This document shows, one piece after another, positions 1 to 5,495 of a DNA stretch of 11,587 nt; position 1 is the first letter of the stretch; the number at the start of each line of letters is the position of its first letter. The notes under the pieces were generated by a model. The model saw only the letters and a list, made by a program, of their open reading frames with translations. It had not been told where the DNA came from and did no database searches. Source of the DNA: a bacterium (lineage in GTDB: Bacteria; SZUA-79; Acidulodesulfobacterales; Acidulodesulfobacteraceae); contig JAKAKF010000045.1 of assembly GCA_021813595.1 (NCBI GenBank), positions 1 to 11,587 of the forward strand, written 5' to 3'. Both the position numbers and the translations under genes were made by a program.

Positions 1-146
1 ACGGCTCTTAAGTCTGCTATTTTAACTATGTGCTCGTCTCTGAGAAGGCTTCCGCCTATGGCTTCTAATCCTGTAGGTTCTATTATAGATACGTTATTTA
101 ATCCTATAGTGCTTGTATTATTTGGTTGAATAAGCAATATTTTCAT
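1..146 (-). CDS. B12-binding/radical SAM family protein, N-terminal fragment
   Basis: Only the first 48 codons are in the window; the rest lies beyond position 1. The reading begins MKILLIQPNN and continues with a segment containing EPTGLEAIGGSLL and IVKIADLRA. That order (hydrophobic strand ending in QPN/NPP, then a P-x-GLE-x-(I/L)-(A/G)-G-x-L helix, then a strand ending in D-L-R) is typical of the N-terminal cobalamin-binding Rossmann domain that precedes the radical SAM domain in BchE/HpnJ-like proteins. The radical SAM CxxxCxxC motif would lie outside the window, so the catalytic class is inferred. The start is supported by a good ribosome binding site, GAGGTG, about 7 bases before the ATG. 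It is the last of three minus-strand genes after yggT and divIVA, 144 bases beyond the divIVA stop, so it may have its own promoter in that AT-rich gap. Confidence 0.6.
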   Translation of the reverse strand, partial: MKILLIQPNNTSTIGLNNVSIIEPTGLEAIGGSLLRDEHIVKIADLRA

Positions 147-290
147 ATTTCTTCACCTCTACCTCTAGATGATTAATGTTAATTAAAATTAACGATAAAT
201 AATTTAATGCGGCGCATATTCATGTAATTAATATCTATCGGATACTTTATATATAATAAGTATATCACATAATATAAATAAATATAAGTC

Positions 291-1004
291 TTAGAAAGAA
301 AATTTATTAATATCGCCCAGCATTTCTTCCATACTTTTTTCGCCGGTTTCCGTTTTCGAACTTTCCTCTTTTTCCTCTTCACCGTCTTTTTTTTCTATTC
401 CGCTATTTTTTAGAAAATCTGCAAGGTCGTAATTTTCGCCGGTTTTTTTTACTTCGGCGGTATTACCGGAAGAGTCCTCTTTAAGTTCCGCACTGCCCTT
501 AATATAGGAGGAAGCGTCTATTTTTATCGGTTCTTCCGGTAAAGAAATCTCGAGTTTTTTTTCCGATTCCCTGTTTACTATATCAATATTAGTCTGCAGT
601 AGATTTTTTAAAGAATTTACTATAATTATCCGCTTGTTTAACAGTTCCTCGATATTTTTGGCAATCTCGGCATATTTTTTGTTTGCGTCTTTTATTATGT
701 TTTCGGATTCCGAAACCGCCCTGTTTTTTATAGATTCCGCTTCCATAATAGCCGCTTTCTTGATGTCGTTTGAAACCGACTGCACCATAAGTATTGCTTC
801 GCTTATAGACTTGTCTTTTTCTTTGTAATCCGCAATCTCCTGATTTTTTTTGACGAGTTCTTCTTTCAGTCCGTAGTATTCTCCGTAAAGTTTTTCTAAA
901 TCCTTTGCTATTATTTCAAGAAAATTTTCGACTTCGGTTACGTCGTATCCTTTAATTTTTTTTGAAAACTTTTGCGATCTTATTTCTATTGGAGAAAGTT
1001 CCAT
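291..1004 (-). CDS. divIVA: DivIVA-domain cell-division/polarity protein
   Basis: This is a 237-residue protein whose first 30 residues match the DivIVA N-terminal lipid-binding domain: S4-P5-I6-E7-I8, then K18-G19-Y20-D21, then E24-V25-E26-x-F28-L29. At the positions that in Bacillus subtilis DivIVA hold the membrane-inserting F17 and R18, this protein has I17 and K18, a conservative hydrophobic-basic pair. Residues about 30-145 form a long charged coiled coil with heptad-like spacing. The last 75 residues are acidic, low in complexity and probably disordered, ending in a short segment with MEEMLGDINKFSF. DivIVA proteins are cytoplasmic scaffolds at curved membrane, acting in septum placement or polar growth; the exact role here is inferred. 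An AGGAG site 8 bases before the ATG supports the start. It follows yggT by 65 bases in the same direction, the usual yggT (ylmG)-divIVA neighbourhood. Confidence 0.88.
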   Translation of the reverse strand: MELSPIEIRSQKFSKKIKGYDVTEVENFLEIIAKDLEKLYGEYYGLKEELVKKNQEIADYKEKDKSISEAILMVQSVSNDIKKAAIMEAESIKNRAVSESENIIKDANKKYAEIAKNIEELLNKRIIIVNSLKNLLQTNIDIVNRESEKKLEISLPEEPIKIDASSYIKGSAELKEDSSGNTAEVKKTGENYDLADFLKNSGIEKKDGEEEKEESSKTETGEKSMEEMLGDINKFSF

Positions 1005-1069
1005 AATTTTAACTCCTGCGTTAAAATCGATTAATTATATATAAATATATAAATATAAAAAGGTAAAAG

Positions 1070-1396
1070 TCAGCGCCTCAAAATTATAAACGGTATATTT
1101 TGCATAATATATCTGTATTCTATAAAATTTAGCAGCTGAGTTAAGGCTATTATTATTAGTATGACTATTAAAGGAGATAAATCGAAAGCAAAAGAAGAGC
1201 CTACGGGAAGTATTAGCCTTACTTTATTAAGTACCGGTTCGGTAATATCGTTAATGAAGCGGACTATGGGGTTATAAGGGTCGGGATTTACCCACGAAAG
1301 CAGGGCTTTAATAATGATTACCCACATATATATATAAAGAATATCTTTCGCGACATCTATAACGTCGGTTAAAAATTTAAGCAGCAATATATCCAT
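1070..1396 (-). CDS. yggT: YggT family membrane protein
   Basis: This 108-residue protein has the family's two-helix layout: hydrophobic segments at about residues 18-36 and 72-92, separated by a loop with the recognisable W-V-N-P-D-P-Y-N-P-I-V-R-F-I-N-D-I-T-E-P core and a following LILPVG. YggT/YlmG proteins are small inner-membrane proteins of uncertain role, linked to cell division, osmotic tolerance and, in plastids, nucleoid distribution and cytochrome b6 maturation. The length is normal for the family. No clear ribosome binding site precedes the ATG; the upstream bases are T/A only, with TTAG repeats. It is probably the first gene of a yggT-divIVA transcription unit that is divergent from polX. 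Confidence 0.88.
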   Translation of the reverse strand: MDILLLKFLTDVIDVAKDILYIYMWVIIIKALLSWVNPDPYNPIVRFINDITEPVLNKVRLILPVGSSFAFDLSPLIVILIIIALTQLLNFIEYRYIMQNIPFIILRR

Positions 1397-1481
1397 AGTT
1401 TTAGTTTTAGTTTAATTAAATTTAATATATAATATAACATAATTGAATGAGCATATACAAATTATATATAAATAAAAAGTT
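1397..1481. promoter_or_regulatory. divergent promoter region, yggT / polX
   Basis: These 85 bases separate two divergently read genes, so both promoters should lie here. The stretch is almost wholly A and T. A perfect TATAAT lies at 1428-1433 on the plus strand, with TATAAC immediately after it at 1433-1438, but no good -35 box is 17 bases upstream. On the minus strand several TATATT/TAATAT variants overlap the same place. Neither gene has a visible ribosome binding site. The region can be called regulatory from gene layout, but individual boxes in such AT-rich DNA are weak evidence. Confidence 0.4.
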
Positions 1482-3284
1482 ATGACTAATGCGGAAATTG
1501 CCGAAATTTTCGAACATATAGCCGAAATACTGGAAATTAAAGGCGAAAATCCTTTTAAAATAAGGGCATATTTAAATGCTTCGGCAGCAATAAGCAGGCT
1601 GGGAGAAAATTTATCCGATATTATTATAGAGGGAAAAAATTTAAATATCCCGGGTATCGGGAAAGACCTGCATCTTAAAATAAAGGAGCTTGTAGAAACG
1701 GGAAACCTTGCTTATTACGACGAACTTCTAAAATCGGTGCCGGACGGCTTATTCGAGCTTTTAAAAATAAGGGGATTAGGGCCTAAAAAGGCAATGCTTT
1801 TATATGAAAATTTTAATATTAAAAGCGCGGCCGATTTGGAAAATGCTTTAAAATTAGGCAAATTAAAAGATATCCATGGTTTCGGAGAAAAGTCTATAGA
1901 AAATTTAAAAAAATCTGTGGAAGAATTTAATATTTTTAAAACCAGATTCTTATATCCGGACGCTTTAAATCAAGCGCTAATGCTTGAATATTATCTTAAA
2001 AATACGCCGCAGAAAATTATATTGGATATTCAGACGGCTGGTTCCTTAAGAAGAAAAATGGAAACCGTCGGAGATATAGACATAGTGCTTTCCGTCGCCA
2101 CAGGGAAAGAACAGCTGTTTTTCGAGAGGCTGTTTAAATATCCGGAAATTTTAAGAACGGAATCTTCCGGAGAAACTAAAACAAGCATAATTTTAAGGAG
2201 CGGCATACGCGTCGATTTAAGGATAGTACCCCGCGAAGATTTCGTTTATGCCTTTCATCATTTTACCGGCTCCAAAATGCATAACGAAGAGTTGAGGTTG
2301 TTAGAAAAAGCTAACGGCTACAAGATAAACGAATACGGCATATTTAAAAGGAATAAAAACGAAGACTCCGGCGCGGATATTTCCGAAAGCAAAACAAATA
2401 AAATAGAAGTAAACGACGAAAGGGAATTTTACGGAGTTTTCGGGATGCAGTATATTCCGCCGGAATTAAGGGAAGGAGCGGGGGAACTCGATGCGGCGTT
2501 AAACGGCGGAATACCGGCTCTTATAGAAGAAAAAGACCTGCGCGGAGTTTTTCATATTCATACTACTTATACCGACGGAAAAGAAAGTATGGAAGCTATG
2601 GTAGAAGAATGTATAAGACTCGGATACGAATACGCCGGCATCTCCGATCATTCGGTATCCGCCCATTATGCCAACGGGCTTTCCGCAGACGAACTTGAAT
2701 CTCAAATCGAATATATCGACAGGCTTAATAAAAAATATGCGGATAAAATTAAAATTTTTAAGGGCGTAGAATCGGACATTTTACCTGACGGCAATTTGGA
2801 CTACGATGAAAAAACCCTGTCCAAACTCGATTTCGTCATAGCATCCGTGCATTCTAATTTTAATATGACGGAATCTCTTATGACGGAAAGAATAGTTAAA
2901 GCAATTAAAAATCCTTACACGACTATGATAGGACATCTTACCGGCAGACTCCTTTTAGAAAGAAAAGAATATCCTTTAAATATAGGGCGGATTTTAGACT
3001 TCGCTTCCGAGTTTAAAACCGTTATAGAACTCAACGCTAATCCGAAAAGGCTGGATATCGACTGGAGGCATATAAAATCGGCTTTATCGAAAAACGTTAT
3101 GCTTTCAATTAATCCGGACGCACACAAAACAGAAGGAATACGCTTCGTTAACTACGGAATCGGTATAGCCAGAAAAGGCTGGGCAAAAAAATCGGATATT
3201 TTAAATACGGGGAGCGCTTCGGAAGTTTACGATATTTTAACGAGCATAAGGGATTTTAAAAAAAAGAAGGCGAAAATATTTTGA
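1482..3284 (+). CDS. polX: DNA polymerase X with C-terminal PHP domain
   Basis: This 600-residue protein has the full bacterial PolX architecture. Residues about 1-150 carry the helix-hairpin-helix region (IPGIGKDLHLKIKEL, then IRGLGPKKA and IHGFGEKS). The nucleotidyltransferase palm follows, with G187-S188-L-R-R and the catalytic acids D198 and D200 (GDIDIV) plus the third acid D245 (GIRVDLR). The PHP metal-dependent phosphoesterase domain runs from about 355 to 580, with H358 and H360 (HIHTTYTDG), H390 (ISDHS), E430 (KGVESD), H457 (ASVHS) and D546/H548 (NPDAH). Family X enzymes of this type fill short gaps in base-excision repair, and the PHP domain gives 3'-5' exonuclease and AP-end processing in the studied homologues. 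All key residues seen are intact and the length is normal. The N-terminus (MTNAEIAEIFEHIAEILEIKGENPF) matches the usual family start although no ribosome binding site is visible. Its stop overlaps the thiD start. Confidence 0.93.
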   Translation: MTNAEIAEIFEHIAEILEIKGENPFKIRAYLNASAAISRLGENLSDIIIEGKNLNIPGIGKDLHLKIKELVETGNLAYYDELLKSVPDGLFELLKIRGLGPKKAMLLYENFNIKSAADLENALKLGKLKDIHGFGEKSIENLKKSVEEFNIFKTRFLYPDALNQALMLEYYLKNTPQKIILDIQTAGSLRRKMETVGDIDIVLSVATGKEQLFFERLFKYPEILRTESSGETKTSIILRSGIRVDLRIVPREDFVYAFHHFTGSKMHNEELRLLEKANGYKINEYGIFKRNKNEDSGADISESKTNKIEVNDEREFYGVFGMQYIPPELREGAGELDAALNGGIPALIEEKDLRGVFHIHTTYTDGKESMEAMVEECIRLGYEYAGISDHSVSAHYANGLSADELESQIEYIDRLNKKYADKIKIFKGVESDILPDGNLDYDEKTLSKLDFVIASVHSNFNMTESLMTERIVKAIKNPYTTMIGHLTGRLLLERKEYPLNIGRILDFASEFKTVIELNANPKRLDIDWRHIKSALSKNVMLSINPDAHKTEGIRFVNYGIGIARKGWAKKSDILNTGSASEVYDILTSIRDFKKKKAKIF

Positions 3285-4096
3285 CGTTAAAAATTTTATC
3301 CGTTGCAGGTTTTGACGGTTCCGGCGGAGCCGGTATAACTTCCGATGCTAAGATTTTTTCTAAGCTTGGAATTTTCGGTTTATCCGCCGTTACGGCTATG
3401 ACTGCCCAGAATCCCGATAAAATATATAAAATAGAACGGGTTTCCGACGTTTTTTTTTCGGCGGAGCTGGAAGCCGTATTTGAATATTTTAAAGTAGATG
3501 CGGTAAAAACCGGTTTAATTTACGACGATAGACAGAGTTCTATGCTGTCCGGTTTCATAGATAAATACGGCGTAAAAATTTTAGTGGTCGATCCCGTATA
3601 TGTTTCCACTTCCAACTCTATAATAGTGAATAAAAACCGCTATCCCGATTTTTTAATACCTTTGTTTAAACATGCATCCGTAATCACGCCCAACGTTAAA
3701 GAAGCCGAACTTATTTCAGGAACGGAAATTAAAAACTTGGAAGAAATGAAAAATGCGGCAAAAATTATAAGAAAAAAATTTCCTGAAATTAAAAATATTT
3801 TAATTAAAGGTTCGCATATTAACGAAGAATCGGGAGAAAATGTTATAAAAAATTTACTTTTAAACTCAAAAAACGAATTTTATATATACGAAAGCAAAAG
3901 AATAAATATCGGAAAACAGGTGCATGGAACCGGATGCGCTTTTTCAGGCTGTATGGCGTCATATCTTGCTTTAGGAATAAAAATGGAATCCGCCGTCGCC
4001 GAAACGGAAAAATTTATTTCTAAAATTTTAAAAGATATTAAAAAAATTCAGGATAACTCGCAGGAAAAAATAAATTATATTACGGGGAATATATAG
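3281..4096 (+). CDS. thiD: hydroxymethylpyrimidine (phosphate) kinase
   Basis: This 271-residue ribokinase-fold enzyme is of normal ThiD length. It shows the N-terminal A-G-F-D-G-S-G-G-A-G-I-T-S-D signature (residues 9-22), a D104-P105-V106 strand end before the substrate lid, the ITPN segment of the ATP site, and the catalytic/anion-hole motif H215-G-T-G-C219 followed by AFSG. ThiD phosphorylates 4-amino-5-hydroxymethyl-2-methylpyrimidine and its phosphate to the diphosphate in thiamin synthesis. Some relatives accept pyridoxal, which cannot be excluded from sequence alone. The start is a TTG whose last two bases are shared with the polX TGA stop (TTGA overlap). An AAGAAGG site about 10 bases upstream supports it and implies translational coupling to polX. 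No other thiamin gene and no obvious TPP riboswitch is seen in the window. A hairpin element begins two bases after its stop codon. Confidence 0.88.
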   Translation: MTLKILSVAGFDGSGGAGITSDAKIFSKLGIFGLSAVTAMTAQNPDKIYKIERVSDVFFSAELEAVFEYFKVDAVKTGLIYDDRQSSMLSGFIDKYGVKILVVDPVYVSTSNSIIVNKNRYPDFLIPLFKHASVITPNVKEAELISGTEIKNLEEMKNAAKIIRKKFPEIKNILIKGSHINEESGENVIKNLLLNSKNEFYIYESKRINIGKQVHGTGCAFSGCMASYLALGIKMESAVAETEKFISKILKDIKKIQDNSQEKINYITGNI

Positions 4097-4097
4097 A

Positions 4098-4191
4098 AAA
4101 GAAAAAGGTGTCAGATTAATTTTACGCATTCGAAAAAGAACAATCAACGATAAAAGATTTTGCGTAAAATTAATCTGACACCTTTTTCTTT
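4098..4191. repeat. hairpin repeat element, copy 1
   Basis: This is a perfect 31-base inverted repeat, left arm 4098-4128 and right arm 4161-4191, around a 32-base loop. Read outward to inward, each arm runs GAAAAAGGTGTCAG, then ATTAA, then TTTTACGCA. The same arms, and a loop of similar sequence (AAAAAGAA-CAAT...AAAAGATTT), recur at 7654-7744 and, inverted, at 10232-10321. It occupies nearly the whole gap between the converging thiD and dsbA-like genes. Similarity of both arms and loop across three dispersed intergenic copies points to a small non-autonomous mobile element of REPIN or MITE type rather than a chance terminator. No transposase that could move it is in the window. Confidence 0.85.
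4098..4191. terminator. probable bidirectional terminator formed by hairpin copy 1
   Basis: The 31-base stem lies directly after the thiD stop on one side and 4 bases from the dsbA-like stop on the other. Each strand ends its descending arm in CCTTTTTCTTT, a T-run after a stable stem, so the element could end transcription in both directions. The stem is unusually long, with a 32-base loop, compared with ordinary intrinsic terminators, so this activity is inferred. Confidence 0.5.
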
Positions 4192-4195
4192 ATTA

Positions 4196-4840
4196 TTATT
4201 GCAATGCTCCGTTAAGAATTTTAATCATTAACGGCAGAGGCTTATATCCCACTACTTTTTTATAAAGAATTAGTCCTCTGTATATATAAAAAGTCGGCGT
4301 TCCGGTTACTTTTGCGCTCATACCGGAATTTATATTGCTTTTAATAAGCCTTTTCGGCAGTCCGCTTTTAACGCAGGACTCTTCTTCAGACATATTGATT
4401 ATTTTTCCTGCATGCGTTTTAAGGAAATAATAAATATCTCCTATACTGCTCCAAAAGTCTTGGTCTTTATAAAGAAGGCTCCTTACAGGCATATATTTTC
4501 CTTGAAGAGCGGCGCAGTCGGCATATTCGGCTCCTTTAAAAGCATATTTATGTATAAGGGTAAGGGGGAAATCCCTGAATTCTAAGTATATTTTGCCGTT
4601 TTTAATATAATGTTTTAATATGTAGGGAAAGTCGTATTCTTCAAATTTTCTGCACCAGTAACACTGAAAATCCGTGTATGCAATAATAGTTACCGCCGCA
4701 TTAGGATTGCCTATCTGCCTGTCGGCGTTTACTTTTTTGACAAAATTCCGGTATGGCATCGCCTCGGCATAATTTTGAGCCGAAAAAGCAACTGCCGCAA
4801 AGACTAAAACCGTTAAAAAAATTAACTTCATTAAACGCAT
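4196..4840 (-). CDS. secreted DsbA-like thiol:disulfide oxidoreductase
   Basis: This 214-residue protein has a clear signal peptide: M-R-L-M-K then a hydrophobic core LIFLTVLVFAAVAF, with likely cleavage near SA-QN or AEA-MP. The mature part is a DsbA-type thioredoxin fold. VTIIAYTDFQC60-Y-W-C63 carries the redox pair, and the cis-proline loop is V-T-G-T181-P182-T-F-Y-I. Extra cysteines C109 and C156 lie in the helical insertion, as is common in the BdbD/DsbG-like group (pattern ADCAALQGKY). A periplasmic role in forming or rearranging disulfides is likely; the direction of transfer cannot be read from the sequence. Two ATG codons compete: the first (MRLMK) has only a weak AGG a few bases before it, and the fourth codon is also ATG. 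Two rubredoxin genes lie upstream in the same direction, so they may share a transcript. Confidence 0.82.
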   Translation of the reverse strand: MRLMKLIFLTVLVFAAVAFSAQNYAEAMPYRNFVKKVNADRQIGNPNAAVTIIAYTDFQCYWCRKFEEYDFPYILKHYIKNGKIYLEFRDFPLTLIHKYAFKGAEYADCAALQGKYMPVRSLLYKDQDFWSSIGDIYYFLKTHAGKIINMSEEESCVKSGLPKRLIKSNINSGMSAKVTGTPTFYIYRGLILYKKVVGYKPLPLMIKILNGALQ

Positions 4841-4913
4841 AACCTAATTTTATCATATTTATGAATAATGTCAATATCGCTATGGACGTTATTATCTTAT
4901 ATGTAAATAAAAT

Positions 4914-5102
4914 TTAACCTGCGAAATGATGGAAATGAGTTTTGTCTGCGCCGCATATGGGGCAAACCCAATCGTCCGGAAGTTTTTCGAAAGGAGTTCC
5001 TGACTCTATTCCTCCTACGGAGTCGCCTACTTCAGGATCATAGATATATCCGCAAACGTCGCACTGGTACTTTGGCAAAGCAATTTCTTCAGTTGAAGCC
5101 AT
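4914..5102 (-). CDS. rubredoxin (canonical)
   Basis: This 62-residue protein carries one iron bound by four cysteines: C14-D-V-C17-G-Y and C47-P-I-C50-G-A, the classic rubredoxin knuckles. Between them lie [20 protein letters not shown] and the conserved aromatic residues. Rubredoxins are small cytoplasmic one-electron carriers that feed oxygen- and superoxide-detoxifying enzymes (rubredoxin:oxygen oxidoreductase, rubrerythrin, superoxide reductase) or other oxidoreductases, mostly in anaerobes. No such partner is in the window, so its partner is unknown. An AGGAG site 7 bases before the ATG gives firm support for the start. It is 44 bases downstream of a second rubredoxin gene and 73 bases upstream of the dsbA-like gene, all in the same direction. 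Confidence 0.93.
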   Translation of the reverse strand: MASTEEIALPKYQCDVCGYIYDPEVGDSVGGIESGTPFEKLPDDWVCPICGADKTHFHHFAG

Positions 5103-5146
5103 TAAAAATCTCCTGTTTTAAATCTTAATCAATTAAATTAGTTTAT

Positions 5147-5326
5147 TTATTTGTCTATTTTTTTAAAATGAGTCTTATCTACTAAACATATGGGGCAAAC
5201 CCAATCGTCCGGTATATCATCGAAAGGCGTGCCCGGCGGTATTCCGCCTTCAGGATCGCCCTTTTTGGGGTCGTAAATATAGGGACACGCTTCACATACA
5301 TATTTATCTTTATTTTCGCTGTCCAT
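5147..5326 (-). CDS. second rubredoxin, divergent knuckles
   Basis: This short 59-residue gene reads [11 protein letters not shown] and continues through [26 protein letters not shown] and [11 protein letters not shown] to a TAA stop. All four iron ligands are present (C11-E-A-C14 and C44-P-I-C47), and the body matches rubredoxin along its whole length. What is odd is the residue after each second cysteine: proline (C14-P15) and leucine (C47-L48) instead of the almost invariant glycines of CxxCGY and CPxCGA. Those glycines allow backbone NH-S hydrogen bonds that tune the redox potential, so this copy may have a shifted potential or a different partner. The nearest ribosome-binding-like sequence, AAGGA, is about 12 bases before the ATG, which is weak. 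It looks like an old tandem duplication, upstream gene of the rubredoxin pair. Confidence 0.85.
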   Translation of the reverse strand: MDSENKDKYVCEACPYIYDPKKGDPEGGIPPGTPFDDIPDDWVCPICLVDKTHFKKIDK

Positions 5327-5408
5327 AATTAATCAATATCCTTAAGAAATAAATTCATCTATTTTTAATTATATCAAATTAATTATTTTTTTAAAGTCTT
5401 TTAATTGG

Positions 5409-5490
5409 TATAATTGTTATAATTAAAACAATTCTTAATAATTTAATCTTAATAATATTAATATGAATTAAAATTATTTATAATAAGGAA
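5409..5490 (+). promoter_or_regulatory. candidate argS promoter and ribosome binding site
   Basis: The 169-base gap between the divergent second rubredoxin and argS is nearly all A and T. Exact TATAAT boxes occur on the plus strand at 5409-5414, 5418-5423 and 5479-5484. None has a convincing TTGACA box at the right distance, so which is used is uncertain. The third is probably too close to the start codon. TAAGGAA at 5484-5490 is a good ribosome binding site for the ATG at 5496. No T-box-like leader is apparent. Confidence 0.3.
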
Positions 5491-5495
5491 TAAAA

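Noticed and set aside
178..193. GTTAATT-AA-AATTAAC inverted repeat as an operator upstream of the radical SAM gene
   Set aside because: A 7-base AT-only palindrome is expected by chance in such AT-rich DNA.
179..382. Minus-strand 67-codon lysine/arginine-rich open frame overlapping the divIVA end
   Set aside because: It is the charged divIVA tail read in another frame followed by AT-rich spacer; no ribosome binding site or family resemblance.
2499..3127. Two antisense open frames opposite the PolX PHP domain
   Set aside because: They lie fully inside an intact polX and have no recognisable protein features.
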